DNA of 64,000 nt from Mesorhizobium sp. YC-39 (GTDB lineage: Bacteria; Pseudomonadota; Alphaproteobacteria; Rhizobiales; Rhizobiaceae). The stretch covers positions 124,001-188,000 of the forward strand of contig NZ_JAOWPS010000003.1 of assembly GCF_025753795.1 (NCBI RefSeq). Direction: 5' to 3'. The position numbers and the translations under genes are program-made. Shown piece after piece: positions 45,205 through 52,054 of this stretch; positions within the stretch are counted from its first letter, which is position 1, and every line of letters starts with the position of its first letter. Below the pieces are notes generated by a model that saw only the letters and a list, made by a program, of their open reading frames with translations, was not told the DNA's origin and searched no databases.

Positions 45205-45467
45205 CAGTCGACCCTCGCCATGCTGTCGCTCGGCTTGCCGCCGGCTGCTATGTGAGCGTCGTAGATTTCGCGCCGGCGATCGGCCGACAGCGGGCTTTCA
45301 TCGTCCAGGTTGACGAAGCCACATGGCTCAGTTTCTTCCAAAAGCATTGCGTAGGTTGGCGCGCATTCCGCGCAGAGAGTTCCCGACACGTCAGGATAGG
45401 TCGGCGTGCCTTCGGGGATCGACTTGGCGCACGCCAGGCATGAAAGTCCGTCGTGCCGCTGGTTCAT
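45204..45467 (-). CDS. Small zinc-ribbon-like protein
   Basis: 87 residues with C10, C13 and C32, C35 (CLAC ... CAEC), a four-cysteine zinc site, then an acidic C-terminal half. No family recognised. Coupled to neighbours by overlapping start/stop codons. Confidence 0.6.
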   Translation of the reverse strand: MNQRHDGLSCLACAKSIPEGTPTYPDVSGTLCAECAPTYAMLLEETEPCGFVNLDDESPLSADRRREIYDAHIAAGGKPSDSMARVD

Positions 45468-46027
45468 GCCGCCTCCGCGATGAAGACAGGCCGCACGCCG
45501 GCACGGCGCGCATGGTGCGGGCAGTAGGAGCCGAAGCCGGCAGCCTTGCCGCAGAACAGATGCTGTTCGCCGAGAGCGGCATCATTTACCGCGAAGCGGC
45601 ACTCGCCATTGCGGAGGTCGACAAGCGGAACGTGCCGCGCGGTCGCGTCATAGACGTGTGGGCTGATGCCGTCGTCGACAGGCTTCGGTGCGGGCGCAGA
45701 GAACACAGGATCGTGTGCCCTGCCCTCTTTCTTGCCGCGGATGTTGCCGGCGCGCAGATGCTGGACAGGCTTCTGCATCCGAGGCACCGAGGGCGCGCGC
45801 GGCCCTGTCGAGCCCTTCACCGGCTGGCCGGATCCTCCGCTCAATCCGATCGCGGCAAGCCGCTTGTTGCGATGGACAACGCCGATGATGGCATTGCGCG
45901 AGACGGGCGCCTTTCGCTGCTTGGACAGGCGGTTGGCGATAGCGGCAGCCGATTGGCCGTCGCGCAGCCATAAGGCAATCGCGTCGATCTCTTCTGGCGT
46001 GTAGCCGCTGGAAAGGTTCGACGCCAT
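45464..46027 (-). CDS. Phage GcrA-family cell-cycle transcription regulator
   Basis: 187 residues from ATG 46027. The N-terminal helix-turn-helix (YTPEEIDAIALWLRDGQSAAAIANRLSKQRKAPVSRNAIIGVVHR) is the GcrA DNA-binding domain. The C-terminal GECRF...FCGKAAGFGSYCPHHARRA is the conserved Cys/His motif that in GcrA joins to RNA polymerase. Host GcrA activates promoters with m6A-methylated GANTC sites. A methyltransferase gene lies 600 bp downstream in the same operon, so the pair may rewire host control. Confidence 0.85.
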   Translation of the reverse strand: MASNLSSGYTPEEIDAIALWLRDGQSAAAIANRLSKQRKAPVSRNAIIGVVHRNKRLAAIGLSGGSGQPVKGSTGPRAPSVPRMQKPVQHLRAGNIRGKKEGRAHDPVFSAPAPKPVDDGISPHVYDATARHVPLVDLRNGECRFAVNDAALGEQHLFCGKAAGFGSYCPHHARRAGVRPVFIAEAA

Positions 46028-46509
46028 CACTCGCCGACCACCTTCAGCCCGCCGGATGCCTTCGCGCCGGCAAGGATCTTGCGATAGTCGCCGATGCCGG
46101 CCTCGACTTTGGACAGCGCGCGATCGATCCGGGAGCTTTCGGCCGGCGTCAGTTGCCCGTCGGCGAAGGCGAGCGCGCCTTCGGTCATCAGTTCGCCCAT
46201 GCGCACCACCGTCTCGGCATGCGCGGACATCACCGATCCATTGGCGGCGACAGCCTCGACGTCGGCAAAGCGCCGGCCGCGAGCCGATCCGATCGCCTCG
46301 CTCATGTCGAAGCGCCCGGTCTCCTCCTCGAGCGCGAAGATCGCGTCGAGCGGCATCAGTTCCGGGCTGTCGGTGTTGGCCCAGCGGCCGACCGTCGACT
46401 TGCCGTAGGAGCAGACATCGGCGGCGCGTTCGATTCCGCCGGCAGCGGCGATCAGGTCGCGCTGCTTGGCCTTGAGCAGGAAATGGCGGGCATTCGCATT
46501 CGGAACCAT
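46027..46509 (-). CDS. HTH-type phage regulator (CII-like position)
   Basis: 160 residues. AKQRDLIAAAGGIERAADVCSYGKSTVGRWANTDSPELMPLDAIFALEEETG is a helix-turn-helix of the type found in rhizobial phage regulators that sit after cro. The C-terminal part is helical. Start ATG 46509. Two TTTCCC-N5-GGGAAA palindromes precede it. May be a CII-like or early regulator. Confidence 0.68.
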   Translation of the reverse strand: MVPNANARHFLLKAKQRDLIAAAGGIERAADVCSYGKSTVGRWANTDSPELMPLDAIFALEEETGRFDMSEAIGSARGRRFADVEAVAANGSVMSAHAETVVRMGELMTEGALAFADGQLTPAESSRIDRALSKVEAGIGDYRKILAGAKASGGLKVVGE

Positions 46510-46534
46510 GATGTCGGCCTCCTCGGCACAAAAG

Positions 46535-46580
46535 GTTTCCCGCGCCGGGAAATCCCGGCGTCGTTTCCCATGGCGGGAAA
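46535..46580. promoter_or_regulatory. Two 17 bp operators TTTCCC-N5-GGGAAA
   Basis: 46535-46551 and 46564-46580 are palindromes with arms TTTCCC and GGGAAA, 29 bp apart centre to centre, upstream of the HTH gene that starts at 46509. A dimeric repressor or activator, possibly that gene's own product, could bind both. A GATTC at 46590-46594 (GANTC) lies just beyond. Confidence 0.6.
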
Positions 46581-46637
46581 GAGAATTCGGATTCAGTGTG
46601 CGAGCGTCACTTCACGGAGGCCCGCAGCAAGATGTTC

Positions 46638-47048
46638 TCATGGTCCGCCCTCATCGCTGAGATCGAAAATCGCACGCGCCAGCGGACCTGCGCCGATGCT
46701 TTTGCCATAGCTGGCGAGCGCCAGCATCACGGCGTGTTCGTTGCTGCAGTTCTCATAGGCGGAGATCGCCCGCACCAGCACCATGGCGTGGTCGGGCAAA
46801 TGAATCGCGTCGCTGATGCGAGAGACGCTGACCGCGCCGGCACATTCCTTGGCGGGGGGAGCCGGCGCGGTCAGATCCTGTCCGTCAACGGGGGGCGAAA
46901 CCGGACAGGATTCGGTGAAATGAGAAAATGCCGCCGAAGCCGGGAGAGTTTCAGCTTCGGCGGCAGGCCGCGTCTCCTGGGAGGGAGCGGTGGGATAACG
47001 GGGGACCAGGCGGTCGGTGAAATCGCCGGCGGCGAGGAGATGTGTCAT
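46638..47048 (-). CDS. Prophage hypothetical protein after cro
   Basis: 136 residues. Proline-rich N-terminal half, then a helical half (ISDAIHLPDHAMVLVRAISAYENCSNEHAVMLALASYGKSIGAGPLARAIFDLS). No family recognised. ATG overlaps the end of the cro-like gene, so it is translated with it. Confidence 0.6.
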   Translation of the reverse strand: MTHLLAAGDFTDRLVPRYPTAPSQETRPAAEAETLPASAAFSHFTESCPVSPPVDGQDLTAPAPPAKECAGAVSVSRISDAIHLPDHAMVLVRAISAYENCSNEHAVMLALASYGKSIGAGPLARAIFDLSDEGGP

Positions 47049-47236
47049 GCGGCGACCCCGAAGATGTCAGGGCGCAGCTGGTCGCGAGGGATACCTGTGA
47101 AGTCTTCGATTTTGCCGAGGTGGTCGGTCGGGACACGGGTCCACATCGAAATCGCTGAAGGCGAAATACCAAGATGAGCAGCCAGCGCGATGCGCCGCCC
47201 GCGTTCTTCATCGAGGAATGTTAGCAACTTCTCCAT
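47045..47236 (-). CDS. Cro-like repressor (YdaS-type HTH)
   Basis: 63 residues: a single helix-turn-helix (RRIALAAHLGISPSAISMWTRVPTDHLGKIEDFTGIPRDQLRPDIF), the YdaS/Cro type. It is divergent from the cI-like gene and heads the leftward early operon. The ATG is at 47236, right at the expected +1 of its promoter, and no ribosome site is visible, so the message may be leaderless. Confidence 0.78.
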   Translation of the reverse strand: MEKLLTFLDEERGRRIALAAHLGISPSAISMWTRVPTDHLGKIEDFTGIPRDQLRPDIFGVAA

Positions 47237-47243
47237 GCGGCGT

Positions 47244-47271
47244 AACTTAAGCCACACTGAATTTCAGTCAA
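47244..47271 (-). promoter_or_regulatory. Leftward early promoter with operator CACTGAATTTCAG
   Basis: On the minus strand TTGACT (47266-47271), a 16 bp spacer and TAAGTT (47244-47249). The palindrome ACTGAATTTCAGT (47256-47268) lies within the spacer. The rightward promoter at 48431-48459 has the same boxes. A 12 bp direct repeat TTTCAGCATGGC (47280-47291 and 47324-47335) lies on the cI side. Confidence 0.7.
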
Positions 47272-47312
47272 GCTTATTTTTTCAGCATGGCCGAATGGAG
47301 CCATTTTAGCAG

Positions 47313-47762
47313 ATGCGCAATAATTTCAGCATGGCACAGAACCCATCAGATGAAGCGCCGCCGACCTATTTCTTCCGCGAATGGCGAAAGTATCGCGGCT
47401 TCAATCAGGAAACCCTCGCCGAGAAGGTCAACCTGACGGCCTCGTCGATTTCTCAGCTTGAGAACGGAAAACAGGGATTTAGCGATTCGACCCTGGTGGC
47501 GCTTGCGCGGGCGCTGGATTGCCGGCCGGGCGATCTTCTCTTGTGGGAACCTGGCAAGGTCGACGCCTTGCCGATACGCGGCGCCGACGAGGTGCGCAAA
47601 GTGCTTGGGCGGATCGAAGGTTTGAAGCCGGAAAACATCACCGCGCTTCTTTCAGTCATCGAGGGATTCCAGCAGGCTAATGCCGCACAATCACAACAAG
47701 CCCTGCGAGATGATCGATCTGAACCCGCCACGTCCCGCCATGTATCGACGCCATCGCAGTAG
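47313..47762 (+). CDS. CI-like XRE-family repressor
   Basis: 149 residues (or 143 from the ATG at 47331). HTH at about 21-75 (FFREWRKYRGFNQETLAEKVNLTASSISQLENGKQGFSDSTLVALARALDCRPGDLL). No S24 autocleavage peptidase domain, so lysogeny control would not be by RecA-driven cleavage of this protein. Divergent from the cro-like gene across a 76 bp operator region. Confidence 0.75.
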   Translation: MRNNFSMAQNPSDEAPPTYFFREWRKYRGFNQETLAEKVNLTASSISQLENGKQGFSDSTLVALARALDCRPGDLLLWEPGKVDALPIRGADEVRKVLGRIEGLKPENITALLSVIEGFQQANAAQSQQALRDDRSEPATSRHVSTPSQ

Positions 47763-47889
47763 CGATTGACGCGGCGTCGCGTTCGATCCGCTTTGCCGGG
47801 TCCATGGGCCAGACGCCGGAAATCAGATCCCGTAACTTCCCGACGGTCTCTTCGTTACGCAGCCTTTCGCGCGGCGAGTACGTGATCAT
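47677..47889 (-). CDS. Small prophage protein antisense to the cI end
   Basis: 70 residues: MITYSPRERLRNEETVGKLRDLISGVWPMDPAKRIERDAASIATAMASIHGGTWRVQIDHLAGLVVIVRH. A very strong ribosome site (GGAAGGAAG) fixes the ATG at 47889. Its last 86 bp overlap the end of the cI-like gene on the other strand. A palindrome GGAAAT-N7-ATTTCC (47916-47934) lies upstream. Confidence 0.6.
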   Translation of the reverse strand: MITYSPRERLRNEETVGKLRDLISGVWPMDPAKRIERDAASIATAMASIHGGTWRVQIDHLAGLVVIVRH

Positions 47890-48123
47890 GGCTTCCTTCC
47901 CGTCCCGAGCGGCAGGGAAATAGGAACCATTTCCTGTTCGCCTGTCAACGTCATTTTTTGGATCGGCTTGTGTCTCAATTTGGTACGAGTACAACCCTTC
48001 GCGACGCATTAACAGAATATTTCAACCTGTAACAATCGCCTGTGAATAGCGGGGATGAATAGTGCCGCTTTCGTCCAAACTGGAACGATTTCAGTACCAT
48101 CCTGTTTCGGCCATAAGTCGGGC

Positions 48124-48390
48124 ATGTCACAGCCCGATCCGCCCAGCTTCCATCTTAGATTGCCGCCAGAGTTGAAGGCGCAGTTGCAAGCCGCGCGAGG
48201 GCGCAACAGTCTCAATCGCGAAATCATCGAAAGGCTGGAGCGAACATTCGATTCCGACCTGCTGCAGCTTGCCGGACTCCTCCAGCCCTTCCTGGTCAAG
48301 CTCAATGCCGAGGAACGCGCGAAGCTGCTTGGCCTTGCCGCGGAGGCCGTGGACATCGTAGCCAGGCGCTCGACCAAGAAACGCCCCTAG
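48124..48390 (+). CDS. Arc-family ribbon-helix-helix protein
   Basis: 88 residues. SFHLRLPPELKAQLQAARGRNSLNREIIERLERTFD is the Arc/MetJ-type ribbon-helix-helix fold, followed by a helical tail. Start ATG 48124 after GTCGGGC. It lies between cI and the rightward early promoter and probably regulates that promoter. Confidence 0.75.
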   Translation: MSQPDPPSFHLRLPPELKAQLQAARGRNSLNREIIERLERTFDSDLLQLAGLLQPFLVKLNAEERAKLLGLAAEAVDIVARRSTKKRP

Positions 48391-48409
48391 CGCGGCCGAG
48401 CCAGGATTT

Positions 48410-48459
48410 TCAGTGTCACTGATTTTCAGCTTGACTTAAAATTAAGCCACACTTAAGTT
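48410..48459 (+). promoter_or_regulatory. Rightward early promoter with operator
   Basis: TTGACT (48431-48436), 17 bp spacer, TAAGTT (48454-48459). Upstream are the palindrome TCAGTGTCACTGA (48410-48422) and CACTGATTTTCAG (48417-48429), which matches 12 of 13 bases of the operator at the cro promoter. It would drive the operon from 48496 to the integrase. Confidence 0.7.
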
Positions 48460-48495
48460 TGCCACCATTCGCAATCTCGCGATGGAGGCCGACCA

Positions 48496-48729
48496 ATGAT
48501 CAATTATCAGCCGCATCCGCCCATCGGCGCGTTGACCACGCCGCCGCCCGTCGAACGTCAAGTTGTCGAGCGCATGGCCGACAAGATGCTCGAAATGGGC
48601 ATGAACGGCACCGCCGTCACCAAGGAATCGCTGTTCGAGCATTCCGACTTCACCCTTGAACAGATCGACCAGCACGGCCCGGAGGCGTCCAACCTCGCCC
48701 GCTCCCGCGCCGTCCGCCAGCAGGGCTGA
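48496..48729 (+). CDS. Early right-arm protein, unknown
   Basis: 77 residues: helical, with a recurring MADKMLEMGMNGTAVTKESLFEHSDFTLEQIDQH segment. No family. First gene of the rightward early operon; GGAGG before the start at 48496. Confidence 0.6.
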   Translation: MINYQPHPPIGALTTPPPVERQVVERMADKMLEMGMNGTAVTKESLFEHSDFTLEQIDQHGPEASNLARSRAVRQQG

Positions 48730-48734
48730 CTGCC

Positions 48735-48866
48735 ATGCGGTCGGTCGCTGAACGCCTCATCACTTTGGCCGAGGCCGACCCCAAGGTGTTCAACTGGGTC
48801 GCCTTGCAACTCAAGGCCGGCCGCAAGCCGTCGCAAATCCTCGCTGAACTTCAGGAGCAACGCTGA
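48735..48866 (+). CDS. 43-residue early right-arm protein
   Basis: MRSVAERLITLAEADPKVFNWVALQLKAGRKPSQILAELQEQR: a helical peptide, not recognised. Its TGA overlaps the next ATG (48864-48868). Small but supported by coupling and position. Confidence 0.5.
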   Translation: MRSVAERLITLAEADPKVFNWVALQLKAGRKPSQILAELQEQR

Positions 48867-49087
48867 TGCCGACGTTCCGCATTCACTATGCCGACGGGAC
48901 CAAGGTCCAAGTCGACGCCGAAACCGCAATCGAGGCCAGAAAGATCGCCGAGCGCCGGCGCATCGGCATCATCACCAAGGTGAAGCTCGCCGGCGACGAC
49001 AAATATCCGCCGACCACGCTCGCCTTCGCCGTCAGCCTGATGTTCGGCCTGACCTTCTGCACCTGTTGGATGGGGATACCGTCATGA
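48866..49087 (+). CDS. Early right-arm protein with C-terminal hydrophobic segment
   Basis: 73 residues. The first 45 form a ferredoxin-like basic stretch (FRIHYADGTKVQVDAETAIEARKIAERRRIG), the end has a hydrophobic segment with cysteines (LAFAVSLMFGLTFCTCWMG). No family. Coupled to the next gene by ATGA. Confidence 0.55.
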   Translation: MPTFRIHYADGTKVQVDAETAIEARKIAERRRIGIITKVKLAGDDKYPPTTLAFAVSLMFGLTFCTCWMGIPS

Positions 49088-49248
49088 ACACACACCATCG
49101 CCTCGACCGCATCGAGCAAATGTTCGACAGTCCCGCCGACCAGCATCTGCTTTGTCCGACGAGGCCGCAGTGGGATTTTCCCGCGCGACTGCTGATCGCC
49201 TTCATCGTGCTCGCCGCGATCGTCGGCGCCATCAATATCTTGCGCTGA
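49084..49248 (+). CDS. 54-residue membrane protein
   Basis: Soluble start, then one membrane helix (ARLLIAFIVLAAIVGAINIL) at the C-terminus. No family. Overlaps its neighbours by ATGA and TGATG. Confidence 0.55.
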   Translation: MNTHHRLDRIEQMFDSPADQHLLCPTRPQWDFPARLLIAFIVLAAIVGAINILR

Positions 49249-49583
49249 TGAACGCGCGGCTCAACCGATCGGCGACGCGCGAGGTGGCCGACCGTGCCCC
49301 GCTCGACCACCTCGAGCACACGTTCGACCTTGAGCCGATGAGCGTGCCGCCGGACGGCAGCATGCGTCTCGTCTGCCACCGCTTTCCCGAATGCATGTGC
49401 GGCGACGACTGCGCCGAGGCCGGCCAGGAGCGCGAGCGCGCCCATGGCGTGCTGATCGCCCTGATGGTCGCCACCCTGACTATCGGCGCACTGCTACTCG
49501 CCGCATGCGTGACACGGCAGAACGACTTCACCGCCGACCAGCTCGGGGCGCTCGGCCCGGTGCTGAAAGGCGAACGGCCATGA
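49248..49583 (+). CDS. Early right-arm protein with one membrane helix
   Basis: 111 residues. A cysteine cluster in the middle (CHRFPECMCGDDC) precedes a membrane helix (AHGVLIALMVATLTIGALLLAACVT). No family. ATGA overlaps on both sides. Confidence 0.55.
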   Translation: MNARLNRSATREVADRAPLDHLEHTFDLEPMSVPPDGSMRLVCHRFPECMCGDDCAEAGQERERAHGVLIALMVATLTIGALLLAACVTRQNDFTADQLGALGPVLKGERP

Positions 49584-49837
49584 GCAGGGCGAGTGAACTC
49601 CACGATCTCCTGTCCGGTCGATTCGTCCGCGACGTCATCGGCCCCGCCATCAAAGGCGGCGCGACCTATTCCGAACTGATGGTGCTCTTCGAGAGCTGCC
49701 AGTTCGGGATGATGGAAGTTCTACACCGCCACTACGAACTGGCGCCGGCCGTCGCATCCGGCCTGTGCGAGGCAAGCATTCACCGCGCCATCGAACGCTT
49801 CGCCGCCGAAAGGAACAAGGATCAGAACAATGGCTGA
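49580..49837 (+). CDS. Early right-arm protein, unknown
   Basis: 85 residues, helical: SRASELHDLLSGRFVRDVIGPAIKGGATYSELMVLFESCQFGMMEVLHRHYEL. No family. Coupled to the 49830 gene by an 8 bp overlap. Confidence 0.58.
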   Translation: MSRASELHDLLSGRFVRDVIGPAIKGGATYSELMVLFESCQFGMMEVLHRHYELAPAVASGLCEASIHRAIERFAAERNKDQNNG

Positions 49838-50159
49838 CACCCCGCGCAAGACGCTGACCGATGGGTCGCCGGTCACGCCCGACCATCGCGAGATCAATCC
49901 CGCGACCGGCCAGCAGAAAGCCTATGTCGTGCTCGCCGAGGAAGAACGCGCCAAGGGCTTCGTCCGGCCGGTGCGGCGCACCTATACACACCTCAAATGC
50001 GGCAGCGACACCACCATGGGGCAGTCCCTGGCGGAGACCTATGCCCGCGACCCGCACTTCTACAGTGGCACGTTCTGTTGCGCCTGCCGGGTGCACTTTC
50101 CCGTCGGCCAGGATGGCGAGTTCGTCTGGCAGGGCACCCAAGAGAAAGTAGGCAGCTGA
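49830..50159 (+). CDS. Early right-arm protein with Cys cluster
   Basis: 109 residues. TYTHLKCGSDTTMGQSLAETYARDPHFYSGTFCCACRVHFPVG has a zinc-like cysteine set (C, CCAC). No named family that I can cite. Coupled to the next gene by TGATG at 50157-50161. Confidence 0.58.
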   Translation: MADTPRKTLTDGSPVTPDHREINPATGQQKAYVVLAEEERAKGFVRPVRRTYTHLKCGSDTTMGQSLAETYARDPHFYSGTFCCACRVHFPVGQDGEFVWQGTQEKVGS

Positions 50160-50461
50160 TGGGAAACCTCGAAGAGAAGCTGGTCTTTGCAGTGTCCCCG
50201 ACCGGCCAGGGTGACGGCGTTCCGATATTGCTCGTCGGCGTTCCGTCCGGCGCATGGGAGTACATGAAGGACGGCAAGACGCACCATTTCGACCTGACCA
50301 GGGTCGGCGTGCCGGTGAAGATGATGTTCTTCGGTGCCGAAAACCACGCCGCGGCGATGAAGGTCATCGACGACGCCATGAAGGAGAGCGGCACCGCCTA
50401 TCTCGACGAGCGCCGCACCGACTTCTCGATCAAGCCGAAGCGGGGTGACGGCAATGGCTGA
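50159..50461 (+). CDS. Early right-arm protein, unknown
   Basis: 100 residues: MGNLEEKLVFAVSPTGQGDGVPILLVGVPSGAWEYMKDGKTHHFDLTRVGVPVKMMFFGAEN, an alpha/beta domain. No family. Overlaps the following gene. Confidence 0.58.
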   Translation: MGNLEEKLVFAVSPTGQGDGVPILLVGVPSGAWEYMKDGKTHHFDLTRVGVPVKMMFFGAENHAAAMKVIDDAMKESGTAYLDERRTDFSIKPKRGDGNG

Positions 50462-50834
50462 CCATTTCAACGGCCACATCGATCGCGACGCCTTCGAGAA
50501 GCGGTTGCGCGAAACCTTTGGCGCCATCTGCGCTGATCAGGCCACTGCGCATCCTGTTCTGGCCTGTCAGGCCCGAGCCAGCGAAGTCCTTATCCGGTTC
50601 GCTCTCTTCGTTGCCGATGAGATGAATGCCGGAACCAGCGCCGACATCCTGCTGGATGGCGGCTGTCGGGTGATCGGCAACATGGTCGAGAACCTGGCAC
50701 GCGGTTTCTCGGGCGACGAGGGCGAGGACATCCTTGGCAGCATCATCGATCGCGTTCGCTGGGCGGCCAGCGAGGATAACGACGACGTTGCAGTGGAGGT
50801 CACGCGCCCGCAAACGCTTGGCGGGAGCGCTTGA
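50454..50834 (+). CDS. Early right-arm protein, unknown
   Basis: 126 residues, helical and acidic at the end. No family. Start ATG 50454 lies inside the previous gene; its TGA overlaps the next ATG at 50834. Confidence 0.58.
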   Translation: MADHFNGHIDRDAFEKRLRETFGAICADQATAHPVLACQARASEVLIRFALFVADEMNAGTSADILLDGGCRVIGNMVENLARGFSGDEGEDILGSIIDRVRWAASEDNDDVAVEVTRPQTLGGSA

Positions 50835-51220
50835 TGCCGAAGATGCCAAAGCAGCGCTCACTCAGCGATGTGCTCGAACCGGGCTTTGCGCGCGGCTATG
50901 AGCAATTCAAGGAAGTGGTCGACTGGAGTCAGGACCAGTCTTTTCTGACCGTTGAACAGAAGGTGTGGGCATTCTGTTTCGAGCGCGTATCGGTCGGCAT
51001 GATCGAGGCTGCGAACACCGCCGAAACCCGCTTCGAGATGCCACCAAATCAGGTTGTCATCGAGCTATGGAGCGCCATCGGTTCGGCGCTGGCCACCGTC
51101 AACGCCCAGGCTTTCACAGCAAAGGGCATGCCCGAGGTCCGCCGCCAGATGCTCAACCATATGAAGGTTGGCTACGACCGGACGATGAAGGGCATCCTGG
51201 ATGATGCGGTGCAGCCATGA
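50834..51220 (+). CDS. Early right-arm protein, unknown
   Basis: 128 residues: QRSLSDVLEPGFARGYEQFKEVVDWSQDQSFLTVEQKVWAFCFERVSVGMIEAANTAETRF, helical. No family. The start is ATG 50834; ATGA overlap with the next gene at 51217. Confidence 0.58.
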   Translation: MPKMPKQRSLSDVLEPGFARGYEQFKEVVDWSQDQSFLTVEQKVWAFCFERVSVGMIEAANTAETRFEMPPNQVVIELWSAIGSALATVNAQAFTAKGMPEVRRQMLNHMKVGYDRTMKGILDDAVQP

Positions 51221-51420
51221 TCGAGAAGCACGCCGGCCGCCAGCAGATCGTCTGCGAATGCGGCGCATCGCAGACCCGAACCTATCAGGCCGACGAGTTC
51301 GACGTGATGGTGTCCGACGCGCGCCGCGAAGGCTTCGTCATCACCAAGGTCGCCGGCGAATGGCATCACACCTGCGAGGATTGCTCCCGCCCTGCCCGAT
51401 CGCAAAGGAAGCTGCTTTGA
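51217..51420 (+). CDS. Zinc-ribbon-like protein
   Basis: 67 residues. CECG (about 13-16) and CEDC (about 53-56) can hold one zinc ion between a short beta sheet. No family. Coupled by ATGA at its start and TTGA at its end. Confidence 0.6.
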   Translation: MIEKHAGRQQIVCECGASQTRTYQADEFDVMVSDARREGFVITKVAGEWHHTCEDCSRPARSQRKLL

Positions 51421-51806
51421 GCCCGAAGCGCATCCAGCTTTCGCGCCGCAAGGGCTGGCGCATGCCGCAGAACACGGTGAAGGTTGATCGCAGCACGAAA
51501 TGGGGAAATCCATTCGTCGCCGACAGCGAAGGCGTAGCGATGGAATGTGTCCCGCTTGGGCTTGACGGCGAAGACCGGATTGACCGAGCTACAGCCTCAG
51601 TTGACCTCTTCCGCCGGTGGCTGACGGGCGGCAAGGTCAACGAACTTATAGCAGCGTTTCTACCGAGGCCAAAAGGGCCTCCACCTGCCTTTCGCCTTAT
51701 CCAGCGTGATCTGCGCGGCAAGAACCTCGCATGCTGGTGCAAGCTGGATGCGCCATGCCACGCCGACGTGCTGCTCGAAATCGCCAATCGCGGGGACAAG
51801 CCGTGA
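51417..51806 (+). CDS. DUF4326 domain protein
   Basis: 129 residues from a TTG at 51417 (TTGA overlap with the previous stop). LSRRKGWRMPQNTVKVDRSTKWGNPF at the start and DLRGKNLACWCKLDAPCHADVLLEIAN at the end are the DUF4326 signature. The Cys/His pairs suggest a metal site. Biochemistry is unknown. It precedes the excisionase candidate. Confidence 0.78.
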   Translation: MSPKRIQLSRRKGWRMPQNTVKVDRSTKWGNPFVADSEGVAMECVPLGLDGEDRIDRATASVDLFRRWLTGGKVNELIAAFLPRPKGPPPAFRLIQRDLRGKNLACWCKLDAPCHADVLLEIANRGDKP

Positions 51807-52054
51807 TCGACGACGGCCGAATCGTGCCTCGCTTCATGACCGACCAGGAGCTGCGGCAATGGTTCGGCCTGTCCGAGCGGGCGCTCGATCGCCTTCGCGC
51901 CACCCGGTTTTTTCCGCCGCGCGACGCGCTGGTCAACAAGACCGATCGCCGTTCGGTCGAAGTTTTCTTTGACCGGCGCGCCGGTTTGGACTCTCATCCG
52001 CGCATCGGCGGCACTCCCGCCGCCGTGGATGGAGAGGAAAACTTCGGTGACTGA
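51803..52054 (+). CDS. Excisionase-type protein (DUF4224)
   Basis: 83 residues from a GTG at 51803. RFMTDQELRQWFGLSERALDRLRATRFFPPRD...RSVEVFFDRRAGL fits the DUF4224 pattern of small winged-helix proteins encoded just before integrases. It is a likely recombination directionality factor. It overlaps the start of the integrase by 8 bp (52047). Confidence 0.75.
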   Translation: MIDDGRIVPRFMTDQELRQWFGLSERALDRLRATRFFPPRDALVNKTDRRSVEVFFDRRAGLDSHPRIGGTPAAVDGEENFGD

